Position numbers and translations under genes: made by a program. 64,000 nucleotides of DNA from Nitrospirota bacterium (GTDB lineage Bacteria; Nitrospirota; Nitrospiria; Nitrospirales; Nitrospiraceae), in contig SCVN01000002.1 in the NCBI GenBank assembly GCA_004296885.1, positions 124,001 through 188,000 of the forward strand, in the 5' to 3' direction. The notes under the pieces were generated by a model. That model saw only the letters and a program-made list of their open reading frames with translations, ran no database searches and had not been told where the DNA came from. This document shows, piece after piece, positions 51,835 to 59,512 of the stretch. Within the stretch, counting starts at the first letter, position 1. The number at the start of each line of letters is the position of its first letter.

Positions 51835-53019
51835 ATGGCCATGGAGTCGATTGACAGCGGGCGCTTTCAATTCACGCTGCACACCCACGTGCACGTGGGC
51901 CGCGGGGTCAGCGGGCGGCTGCCGGACGTGCTGCAGGAGTCCGGCTTCCGCAGGATCGCCCTGGTGGTAGACGGGGGCGTGACCGCCAACCCCACGTTCG
52001 TGACGTTGCGCGATCGGCTCGCCGGTTCCTTCGACCTGGTCCACGAGCTCGTCAACCGGGTGAGCGAGCCGGACTACGACTATCTCGACGAGTGCCGGGA
52101 CCGTCTCGCCGCCAAGCCGTTCGACTGCCTGATCGGCTTCGGGGGCGGCAGCTCGCTGGACCTGACCAAGGCGCTTTCGGTGCTGATCACGAATCCCGGC
52201 AAGGCCCTGCAATACCGGGGATACAATCTTATCAAGCAGCCGGGCGTGCCGGTCTTCGCCCTGCCCACGACCGCCGGCACCGGGGCCGAAGTGACGCCCA
52301 ACGCCGTCTTCACGGAGTCGAAGGAGAAGCGCAAGTTCGGCATCAACACGTCTCTCTACCTGCCCAAGGTCGCGTTCCTGGACCCGCTGCTGACCGTGAC
52401 CTGCCCGAAGAGCGTCACCGTCGCGTCGGGGGTGGACGCGCTGATGCAGGCGATCGAGAGCTTCGTCGCGACGAAGGCGACGCCCGCCTCGCGGGTGTTT
52501 TCGCGGGAAGCGTTCAGGCTGGTGTTTGCGGCGCTCCCGAAGGTCGTGCGGGAACCGGAGAACCTGGATCACCGGGAGGCCATGCAACTGGGGGCCTACT
52601 ACTCGGGGATCGCGCTGATGAACTCCGCCCCAGGGCCGGCGGGCGCGATGTCCTATCCGCTGGGCGTCCATTACAAGGTCCCCCACGGGCTGGCCCACGC
52701 GGTCTTCGAACCCACGATCGTGCGTTGGAACGTGGAGCGCGGCTGCACCTTGTATGAGGACCTGTACGGCCTGATCGACGGGGCGCCGCAGGGGCTCGAC
52801 CCGAAGGGGAAGGGGGCCGAGTTCCACCGGCGCCTGACCGCCCTCTACGACGAGGTCGGGATTCCGCGCTCCCTGGCGCCCTTCGGCATCTCCCCTCAGG
52901 ACGTCCGGTTTCTAGCGGAGCAAACCGTGCTGCTCAAGGCCGCCATCGACTTCAACCCCGTTCCGATCTCCGTCGAAGACATCACGACAATTCTAGCCAG
53001 CATGATCAAGCAAGGATAG
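51835..53019 (+). CDS. Iron-containing alcohol dehydrogenase-fold protein with incomplete metal site
   Basis: About 394 residues of the Fe-ADH/dehydroquinate synthase-like superfamily. GFGGGSSLDLTKALS near 100 binds NAD(P) phosphate, LPTTAGTGAEVTP near 140 is well conserved, and SGVDALMQAIESF near 200 and VPHGLAHAVFEP near 285 form the metal region. Compared with FucO-type ligands (Asp196, His200, His263, His277), the Asp and the last His (PHG) are kept. The His in DALxH is Gln (DALMQ), and the His before AHPLG is Gly (AGAMSYPLG). It may oxidise a sugar alcohol or sugar acid in the amino-sugar route. GGGAAGGG precedes ATG 51835; ATG 51841 is possible. Confidence 0.78.
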   Translation: MAMESIDSGRFQFTLHTHVHVGRGVSGRLPDVLQESGFRRIALVVDGGVTANPTFVTLRDRLAGSFDLVHELVNRVSEPDYDYLDECRDRLAAKPFDCLIGFGGGSSLDLTKALSVLITNPGKALQYRGYNLIKQPGVPVFALPTTAGTGAEVTPNAVFTESKEKRKFGINTSLYLPKVAFLDPLLTVTCPKSVTVASGVDALMQAIESFVATKATPASRVFSREAFRLVFAALPKVVREPENLDHREAMQLGAYYSGIALMNSAPGPAGAMSYPLGVHYKVPHGLAHAVFEPTIVRWNVERGCTLYEDLYGLIDGAPQGLDPKGKGAEFHRRLTALYDEVGIPRSLAPFGISPQDVRFLAEQTVLLKAAIDFNPVPISVEDITTILASMIKQG

Positions 53020-53110
53020 CTGGGGTCCGTCTATTGCCAGGGCCATGTCCTGGCCTCTCGAAAAACACGTAGTTTCCGCCGCAGACAAAATTATCGAAAG
53101 GCTTCTGTTC

Positions 53111-53836
53111 ATGGAAAATAATCTCAAAGAATTGTGGGAACGTACGGCCACAGATACCAGAGGAGTCGTCTGGTATCCGAACGAGTTTGTCATTCGCTTC
53201 CTTGCGAAATACGTCCGGAAGCGAGTGGGGATCGATGAATACAGGGTGATACACGAGATCACGCGGGCTTTGGACCTTGGATGTGGCCATGGTCGGCACG
53301 TGATCATGCTTGCGGAACAGGGTTATGACGTGGCAGGTATCGACATCTCGGATGTAGCCATCGGCGTTGCGCGGGATTGGGTTGCCAAGAAGGGCTTGAA
53401 AGCAGATCTCCGAACAGGGACGGTTACCGCTCTGCCCTATAGCGATAGTGTCTTCGATCTTGTAATGAGCCACGGCGTGTTGGACCACATCTATTACGAC
53501 GAATCGCGAGAGGCGGTGCGTGAGATACACCGGGTATTAAAGCCTAACGGGCTTCTGTATGTGGATCTGATCAGCGCCTTGGAGTCTGGATGCGGCCAAG
53601 GCCGGGAAGTTGGACGGCGTACATACATTGTACCTGATGGAGCCGAGGCGGGGGTCCCTCAGAGATTTTTCGAGTTAGAAGATGTGATGGATTTACTTCG
53701 AGATCACTTTACGATCCAGGATGTCGTCCTCTCCCAATGGGAACCGGTCTTCGGTGAAGGTTTCTCTAATTTGGATAAGGAGAACGGCCGCTATCCAAGG
53801 GCGGCTCGGTATCACGTGGCAGCAATAAGGAAATAG
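53111..53836 (+). CDS. SAM-dependent methyltransferase (class I), low-G+C gene
   Basis: About 241 residues. The SAM motif ALDLGCGHGRHVIML is near residues 54-68, the acidic motif VAGIDISD follows, LPYSDSVFDLVMSHGVLDHI near 117 is the Methyltransf_11 core, and REIHRVLKPNGLLYVDL near 140 completes it. It would methylate a sugar or nonulosonate group. Its base composition is far lower in G+C than the genes on either side (43% by count over 53101-53160), which marks it as separately acquired. ATG 53111 is chosen because it gives a normal domain start; the frame is open to 53045. Methyl acceptor unknown. Confidence 0.78.
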   Translation: MENNLKELWERTATDTRGVVWYPNEFVIRFLAKYVRKRVGIDEYRVIHEITRALDLGCGHGRHVIMLAEQGYDVAGIDISDVAIGVARDWVAKKGLKADLRTGTVTALPYSDSVFDLVMSHGVLDHIYYDESREAVREIHRVLKPNGLLYVDLISALESGCGQGREVGRRTYIVPDGAEAGVPQRFFELEDVMDLLRDHFTIQDVVLSQWEPVFGEGFSNLDKENGRYPRAARYHVAAIRK

Positions 53837-53841
53837 GAGAG

Positions 53842-54894
53842 ATGCACTGCATCAAGGTTGGTCGTCTCACAATTGGAGAAGAAAGTCCGTGTTTTATCAT
53901 CGCCGAGGCCGGGGTCAATCATAACGGTGACGTAGCAGTGGCAAGGCGCCTTGTGGAGGCTGCCAAGGAAGCGGGCGCCGGTGCCGTGAAGTTCCAGACC
54001 TTTACGACCGAATCGGTCATCATCGCGCAGGCGCCCAAGGCCGACTACCAACGACAGACGACGGACGCGTCTGAATCGCAGCTGGAGATGCTGCGGAAGC
54101 TGCAGCTCTCCCACCGGGACTTCCGCGGGCTGAAGGAAGAGGCGGACCGGGTCGGCATCCTGTTCTTCTCCACGCCGCACGATACGCGGGACATCGACTT
54201 CCTCGTCTCCGTCGGGGCGCCCCTGATCAAGGTCCCCTCCATGGACATCGTCAACCTTCCGCTGCTGGAGGAAGTCGGCCGCCGCAAGGTTCCGGTCGTC
54301 CTGTCCACCGGCATGGCCACCCTGTCCGAGACGGAGCGGGCCCTGGCGACGCTCCGGCAGGCCGGGTGCCCCTCGATCATCCTGCTGCACTGCGTGACGA
54401 ACTATCCGATCAAGGACGAGGAGGCCAACCTCAGGGTCATGGATACCCTGGCCCGGGCATTCGACTGCATCGTGGGCTTTTCGGACCATACGGTCGGCAC
54501 GGCCATCGCGGTGGCCGCGGTCGCCCGAGGGGCCAAGGTCATCGAAAAGCATTTCACCCTGGACTGCGCGATGGCGGGACCGGACCATGCCGCCTCGCTC
54601 GATCCATCCCAGTTTGCGCAAATGGTCACCGACATCCGGCGGGTCGAGCAGGCGCTCGGCTCCGAGGTCAAGCGGCCGCTCCCCGTGGAGCTGGCCAACC
54701 GCAAGGCCATGCGGCGCAGCCTCGTCGCGGACGCGGACCTTCCGGCCGGGACGGTGCTGGCGCGGGAACACGTGACGCTGAAGCGTCCCGGCACGGGGCT
54801 CGGCGCCGAACTCCTCCCCTATCTGCTCGGACGGACCGTGAAGCGCATGGTCCCCAGAGACTCCCTGATCACGCTCGATATGTTGTTCGAATGA
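53842..54894 (+). CDS. neuB: Second nonulosonic acid synthase (NeuB family)
   Basis: A 350-residue NeuB-type synthase with the full motif set: EAGVNHNGDVAVA, VKFQTFTTESV, FFSTPHDTRDIDFL, KVPSMDIVNLPLL, LSTGMATLSE, LLHCVTNYPI, SDHTVGTA and IEKHFTLDCAMAGPDH. The SAF domain starts near RRSLVADADLPAG. It differs clearly from the synthase at 10785 (for example STPHDTRD against STPFDEES), so the two probably make different nonulosonates. No NeuC-type epimerase is adjacent, so its sugar substrate must come from another route. The ATG has AGGAGA shortly upstream; the end overlaps the next ATG (ATGA). Confidence 0.88.
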   Translation: MHCIKVGRLTIGEESPCFIIAEAGVNHNGDVAVARRLVEAAKEAGAGAVKFQTFTTESVIIAQAPKADYQRQTTDASESQLEMLRKLQLSHRDFRGLKEEADRVGILFFSTPHDTRDIDFLVSVGAPLIKVPSMDIVNLPLLEEVGRRKVPVVLSTGMATLSETERALATLRQAGCPSIILLHCVTNYPIKDEEANLRVMDTLARAFDCIVGFSDHTVGTAIAVAAVARGAKVIEKHFTLDCAMAGPDHAASLDPSQFAQMVTDIRRVEQALGSEVKRPLPVELANRKAMRRSLVADADLPAGTVLAREHVTLKRPGTGLGAELLPYLLGRTVKRMVPRDSLITLDMLFE

Positions 54895-55733
54895 ACGCGC
54901 TCGTGACCGGCAATTCCGGTTTGATCGGGAAAGTCCTGGTCGCCCGTCTCGGCGCGATCCCCGGCGTGCGGGTCCGGTTGTTCCGCACGCCGGAGGCCCT
55001 CCGGGACATCCGGGACCGGCAGGCCGTGCGCGAGGCCCTGAAGGGAATGAACGCTGTCTTTCACCTCGCCAGCCTGTTGAACTATCGGCGCGCCACGGTG
55101 GATGCGATGCGCGCGGTGAACGTCGAGGGGACGCGGCACCTGCTCGATGAAGCCCTGGCCGCCGGGATCTCCAACGTGATCGTCGCCTCCAGCCAAGCTG
55201 TATATGCCGCCTCAGAGGGATGCCCCGGTCCGTTCAATGAGGAAACGTCGCTTCGCACAAAGGATGCTTACAGTGATTCTAAACGGGAGGCCGATGAGTT
55301 ATGCCAAAAGTATCTCGGCGGACAATTATGTATGAGCATCCTTCGGCTGGCGACGATTTATGGTTCGGAATTTTCACGCCTAGAGGATGTGGTTGCTCGT
55401 TTTGTGGATGAAGCTAGAGGCAATGGAGTTATCAGACTGTTTGGCAAGGGACAGCGGATCAGAGATTTGGTCTTCGTCGAAGATGCGGTGGAGGCGATGC
55501 TCAAACTCCAGGGAACCGCGGGTGTCTTCAATATTGGTGGGGGGAGGCCCTACATGACTAGGGAGATTGCCGAAACGGTGAGGGAAGCGGTCGGGGGACG
55601 TATCGAGTACGACGGGCCGCAGGAAGAGGAGACGGGCTTCTACCTGGATATTTCGAAGGCCCGCGCGGCCATCGGCTATGAGCCGGTCGGGTTCGGGACG
55701 GGTCTGCAGCGGTCCCTGGCGGTCCATGCCTGA
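54891..55733 (+). CDS. NAD-dependent epimerase/dehydratase (SDR) with internal composition shift
   Basis: A 280-residue extended SDR. ALVTGNSGLIGKVL is at the N-terminus, FHLASLLNYRRAT near 52, VASSQAVYAASEG near 99 (Ser segment), and YSDSKREADELCQKY near 126 with the Tyr/Lys pair. FGKGQRIRDLVFVEDAVEAML is near 182. It is probably a nucleotide-sugar reductase or epimerase feeding the second nonulosonate. The codons from about 55200 to 55560 are much richer in A+T than those before and after, although the frame is intact. This suggests recombination inside the gene. The ATG overlaps the preceding stop. Confidence 0.76.
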   Translation: MNALVTGNSGLIGKVLVARLGAIPGVRVRLFRTPEALRDIRDRQAVREALKGMNAVFHLASLLNYRRATVDAMRAVNVEGTRHLLDEALAAGISNVIVASSQAVYAASEGCPGPFNEETSLRTKDAYSDSKREADELCQKYLGGQLCMSILRLATIYGSEFSRLEDVVARFVDEARGNGVIRLFGKGQRIRDLVFVEDAVEAMLKLQGTAGVFNIGGGRPYMTREIAETVREAVGGRIEYDGPQEEETGFYLDISKARAAIGYEPVGFGTGLQRSLAVHA

Positions 55734-55742
55734 GAGTCGAAG

Positions 55743-56789
55743 ATGAGCCGGGCGCCGGTCACAGTGCTGGTCACGGGAGCAGGGTCGGCCTGCGGGGTCA
55801 ACATCATCCATTCCCTGCGTCATGCCGGAGGCTACCGGATCGTGGCGACCGATATCTTTTCCGCCTCGGCGGGGCTGGTGCTGGCCGACAAGGGCTATGT
55901 CATTCCCAAGGAGGGGTCCGACGGCAAGTATCTGGACGCCATCCTGGACATTGCGAAACGGGAATCCGTCCAAGCCTTGATCCCCGGGTTTGACGCGGAG
56001 CTTCCCTACCTCTCGGCAGCCGGCGGCACACTCCGGGCGCAGGGCGTGGTGCCGGTCATCGGCGAGCCCGACTTCATCCGCATCGCCAACGACAAGCTGG
56101 CAACGCAGCAGTTCCTGGCCGCCAACGGGTTCCCGTTCCTGCGCAGCTATGGAGCGGCGGAGCAGGCGCAGGCGGTCGCCGAGCTGGGGTTCCCGCTGGT
56201 CGTCAAGCCGCGCTCGGTCTGGGGCTCCCGGGGCGTGCAGGTGGTCGGGAGCGAGGCGGCGCTGCGGCAGGCGGTGGATCACATCGTGAGCCTGGGATGG
56301 GAGCCGCTGCTCCAGGAGTTCATCCCCGAGACGGAGGGCGAGTTCACCAACAGCGTGGCCGTCGCCACCGACCATGACATGCTCGGCGTCGTCTGCATGC
56401 GCCGCGAGTTGGAGAAGGGCGATTCGCGGCGCATCTTCCTGGACGACTTCCCGGACCTGAAACGGCAGTGCGAGGCGATCGCCCGCGCCCTGAACACGAG
56501 CGGTCCCATCAACATCCAGTGCCGGCTGCTCAAAGGGCGCGCCTACGTGTTCGAATTCAACGCCCGATTTTCCACGACGAACATCGTGCGGACGGCGGCG
56601 GGGTACAATGAGGTGGATGCCCTGGTGAAGAATTTTCTGACCGGCGAGAAGGTCCTGTTCAAGGGGTGCCCGCCGGTCGTCGCCATCATGTACCTGGACT
56701 ATGTCTACGTGAAGGCGGACGCCTATCAGGCCCTCAAGGAGGCCGGGGTCACCGGCCGCGCAGGCCACGTCCGGAACCGGCTCGGATGA
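55743..56789 (+). CDS. ATP-grasp enzyme (carbamoyl-phosphate synthase-like fold)
   Basis: A 348-residue ATP-grasp protein. An N-terminal preATP-grasp domain (VLVTGAGSACGVNIIHSLR) is followed by NDKLATQQFLAANGFP near 117, FPLVVKPRSVWGSRGVQVV near 151 and QEFIPETEGEFTNSV near 197. INIQCRLLKGRAYVFEFNARFSTT near 258 carries the metal-binding Glu and Asn residues. Such enzymes activate a carboxylate with ATP and ligate it to an amine or other nucleophile. Located between an SDR and a PHP phosphoesterase in the second nonulosonate module, it may attach an acyl or amino-acid group to an amino sugar. Substrates are not known. Confidence 0.82.
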   Translation: MSRAPVTVLVTGAGSACGVNIIHSLRHAGGYRIVATDIFSASAGLVLADKGYVIPKEGSDGKYLDAILDIAKRESVQALIPGFDAELPYLSAAGGTLRAQGVVPVIGEPDFIRIANDKLATQQFLAANGFPFLRSYGAAEQAQAVAELGFPLVVKPRSVWGSRGVQVVGSEAALRQAVDHIVSLGWEPLLQEFIPETEGEFTNSVAVATDHDMLGVVCMRRELEKGDSRRIFLDDFPDLKRQCEAIARALNTSGPINIQCRLLKGRAYVFEFNARFSTTNIVRTAAGYNEVDALVKNFLTGEKVLFKGCPPVVAIMYLDYVYVKADAYQALKEAGVTGRAGHVRNRLG

Positions 56790-57550
56790 CCGGCGGCGAA
56801 TCCATACAAGGGGAGAGAGGGGTGCTGCCTTTTTGCGAGGCGGCGGCCCTGCTGCGGGACGTCCCGCTCACGGACATGCATTTGCACACCACCTACACCG
56901 ACGGCCGCATGAGCGTCGCGGAGGTGCTGGAACTGACCAAGGCCAACGGGCTGCGGGAGATCGGCTTCACCGACCATGCGCGGCGGACCTCGACCTACGT
57001 GCCCGCCTATCTGGACGAGATCGGCCGGGAGGCCGCCCGGATTTGTCCCGAGATGCGGGTCTTCCGGGGACTCGAGGTGAAGATCACGACGCTTGCCGGC
57101 GAGATCGATCTCGCCGAGTCAGCGGCGGCCTCGCTCGATTTCGTCGTCGGCTCTCTCCACCGCCTGCCGGCGAAGCCGGATGAAGAGGTCTTTGTCAGTT
57201 GGAACCAGGTCGAGCCGTCCCGCGCCGTGGACGTGGAAGTCGAGGCGACGCTGGCGATGGTGCGGCTGGGGCGCGCACAGGTCGTGGGGCATCTGGGGCG
57301 GGTCTTTCTCGAACATTACCACGTGCCCTTCCCCGACAGCGCCATCCGGACGATCGTGGAGGGTGCGAAGCGACATCGCGTCGCTATCGAGCTCAATGGC
57401 CGGTTCCCGGCCGAGCATTTCGCGCGGGTGCTTCATCACTGTCTCGACGTCAACTGTCTCGTGGCCGTGAGTTCCGATGCCCATAAGGCCGAGGACGTCG
57501 GCCTGGGGGTGCGGATGCTCCGCGCGGCCTTGCAGGATCTGTCCGCATGA
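56786..57550 (+). CDS. PHP-domain phosphoesterase (histidinol phosphatase-like)
   Basis: A 254-residue PHP protein. The metal-binding HxH is in DMHLHTTYTDG near residue 30, GFTDHARR near 58 gives the third His, RGLEVKITT near 93 the Glu, GHLGR near 170 another His, and SSDAHKAEDVG near 231 the final Asp-x-His. All motifs expected for a tri-metal PHP phosphatase are present. PHP enzymes hydrolyse phosphate monoesters such as histidinol phosphate. Inside the nonulosonate module it might dephosphorylate a nonulosonate-9-phosphate or a sugar-phosphate precursor; this is inference. The start overlaps the ATP-grasp stop by 4 bases (ATGA) and the end overlaps neuA likewise. Confidence 0.85.
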   Translation: MTGGESIQGERGVLPFCEAAALLRDVPLTDMHLHTTYTDGRMSVAEVLELTKANGLREIGFTDHARRTSTYVPAYLDEIGREAARICPEMRVFRGLEVKITTLAGEIDLAESAAASLDFVVGSLHRLPAKPDEEVFVSWNQVEPSRAVDVEVEATLAMVRLGRAQVVGHLGRVFLEHYHVPFPDSAIRTIVEGAKRHRVAIELNGRFPAEHFARVLHHCLDVNCLVAVSSDAHKAEDVGLGVRMLRAALQDLSA

Positions 57551-58263
57551 GCGCGGCGCGCCGTTTTCTCGGATTGATCCCCGCGCGCGGCGGATCGAAG
57601 GGAATTCCCCGGAAGAACCTCGTGTCCGTCGCCGGGAAACCGCTGATCGGCTATACCATCGAGGCGGCGCTCCGGAGCCGCCATCTCGACCGGGTGCTGC
57701 TCTCCACCGACGACGAGGAGATCGCGGAAACCGGCCGGCGGATCGGCCTCAAGGTCCCGTTTCTGCGCCCCGCCGAACTGGCCGCCGACGACACGCCCAT
57801 GATGGCGGTCATCAAGCACGCCCTCCGGGAGATCGCGAAGACCGAAGGCGACCAGCCGACGGTGGTGGTGCTGCTGCAGCCGACCTCGCCGCTCCGGACC
57901 GAGGCCCACATTGACGCCGCCATCGAGCTGTTCGAAAAGGAACAGGCCGACAGCGTCGTCAGCGTCTCGGAGCCGTTGGAGCATCCCTGCGACATGGTGT
58001 CGTTCGAAAACGGGACCATGACCCTGGCCCTCTCGGCAGAGGAGCGCTGGAAAGGCCGCCAGACTTATCCGAAGTTCTATTTCGTGAACGGGGCTATCTA
58101 TATCGTGAAAACGGAGCTGATCGGCGAGGCGAGGCACCCCTGGGGCGGGAAGACGGTCCCGTTTCTGATGAGCCCGCTGGAATCGATCGATGTGGATGGT
58201 CACGCGCAATTAACCATCACCGAACTCTTGCTCGGTCTAAGACAGATAAGGCAGGGGTTGTAG
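57547..58263 (+). CDS. neuA: Second CMP-nonulosonate cytidylyltransferase
   Basis: A 238-residue acylneuraminate cytidylyltransferase. FLGLIPARGGSKGIPRKN lies at residues 7-24, LSTDDEEIAETGRRIG near 56, LLQPTSPLRTEAHID near 112, and FVNGAIYIVKT near 180. It makes CMP-nonulosonate from the product of the synthase at 53842. It differs from the enzyme at 9236 (LQPTSPLR against LDPTTPCR), in keeping with two separate CMP-sugars. The ATG overlaps the PHP stop (ATGA). G+C falls sharply around its end (near 58200), where the next gene begins. Confidence 0.88.
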   Translation: MSAARRFLGLIPARGGSKGIPRKNLVSVAGKPLIGYTIEAALRSRHLDRVLLSTDDEEIAETGRRIGLKVPFLRPAELAADDTPMMAVIKHALREIAKTEGDQPTVVVLLQPTSPLRTEAHIDAAIELFEKEQADSVVSVSEPLEHPCDMVSFENGTMTLALSAEERWKGRQTYPKFYFVNGAIYIVKTELIGEARHPWGGKTVPFLMSPLESIDVDGHAQLTITELLLGLRQIRQGL

Positions 58264-58296
58264 ATTTCATAACTGTGGGATCACGATAAATCTTCG

Positions 58297-59466
58297 ATGA
58301 ATAGTCAATCACCTCGCACGCTCTTCGAGAACAAGAACCTTCGTCAGGGTTATGCAGACCCGGCCGTCGTTCGGGTGCTGGTCGGAATACTCGATGAGGC
58401 CATTGGGTCTACCAAAAGCACGTCAATTCGAGAAGAATTGAAGGCGGTTAGGGCTTATCTTGACGGCGCGAAACCTACGGACTGCGAGGGGCGGGCGCCA
58501 GACAAGCGTTCTTTCTCCCATACCGAAATCCTCAATGCCTTCAAATTGAACGATGGTCCGGCTGTCTTGCGCTATCTTCTCTATCGCTACCGGTATAACG
58601 TCTATCCAAACACGCAGACATTGGGCGACTTCCCCATTGTTCTTGCCGTCGAACCGACGAGTGTGTGCAATCTCCGATGCGTGATGTGCTTTGAGGCCGA
58701 TCCATCTTTTACCGGCGATCAGTCTGCCATGGGCTACATGGATTTCGGCCTCTACAAGAGCATCATTGATGAAGCGGCTCAACATGGATTGGGCTCTCTC
58801 ATTCTTGCCTCGCGCGGAGAACCGACACTGCACCAGAAGCTGCCTGAGATGATTGCCTATGCCCGCGCGGCGGATATCACGGAAATCAAGATCAATACGA
58901 ATGCGACCATGCTGACAGAAGCACGAAGCCGGCGGATTCTCGCCGCCGATCCGGATCTGATCGTGTTTTCGGTTGATTCGGCCGATAAAGCGCAGTTCGA
59001 GGCGATCCGAGTTGGCGCTTCCTTCGACGAGGTTGTCGCGAACATCAGGAGTTTCAATGACGTTAGACATCGTGAGTTTCCCAACGGACGAACACGAACT
59101 CGCATTTCGATGACCATTATCGGCTCGCAGCAAGATGCCGTACGCGCGGAAAACTTCTGGTCGCCGCTTGTTGATGAATTCGCTGTCAACCAGGCTATCC
59201 CGAAGCTGTTTATTTATGGTCTGCCCAAGTCTCCAGTCGAGCGGTTCTGTGCGCTGCTCTGGGAACGTCTCTACGTCTGGTGGGACGGGGGGGTGAATGT
59301 TTGCGACGAGGATTATAAGAGCCGTTTGTCTGTTGGAAAACTCGGGGATGGTGCCACAATAAAAAACATTTGGCTCGGGGACAAAATGCAGGCCTATCGC
59401 ACTATCCATGCCTCTGGCCAAAAGAACTCGCTCCATCCCTGTGATCGGTGTCCGGGATTCAGCTAA
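58297..59466 (+). CDS. Radical SAM/SPASM-domain protein, low-G+C gene
   Basis: A 389-residue radical SAM enzyme. About 100 residues of N-terminal extension precede the cluster motif CNLRCVMC (cysteines near 126, 130 and 133). GSLILASRGEPTLHQKL near 168 is barrel sequence. A C-terminal SPASM-like region holds FCALLWERLYVWWDGGVNVC and CDRCPG for extra clusters. Its target is unknown; sugar or peptide modification is possible. It sits between neuA and a Gfo/Idh oxidoreductase, repeating the association seen at 7.1-10 kb. G+C is clearly lower than in the upstream genes. No good ribosome binding site before ATG 58297. Confidence 0.82.
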   Translation: MNSQSPRTLFENKNLRQGYADPAVVRVLVGILDEAIGSTKSTSIREELKAVRAYLDGAKPTDCEGRAPDKRSFSHTEILNAFKLNDGPAVLRYLLYRYRYNVYPNTQTLGDFPIVLAVEPTSVCNLRCVMCFEADPSFTGDQSAMGYMDFGLYKSIIDEAAQHGLGSLILASRGEPTLHQKLPEMIAYARAADITEIKINTNATMLTEARSRRILAADPDLIVFSVDSADKAQFEAIRVGASFDEVVANIRSFNDVRHREFPNGRTRTRISMTIIGSQQDAVRAENFWSPLVDEFAVNQAIPKLFIYGLPKSPVERFCALLWERLYVWWDGGVNVCDEDYKSRLSVGKLGDGATIKNIWLGDKMQAYRTIHASGQKNSLHPCDRCPGFS

Positions 59467-59512
59467 AACTCACGTAATTCAGACCGGTGAATAACCGAGT
59501 GAGGCTCTTAAG

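Noticed and set aside
51835-53019. Naming the Fe-ADH-like gene kdnB
   Set aside because: A KdnA-like aminotransferase is nearby, but two metal ligands expected in active Fe-ADH family members are missing, so the symbol is not justified.
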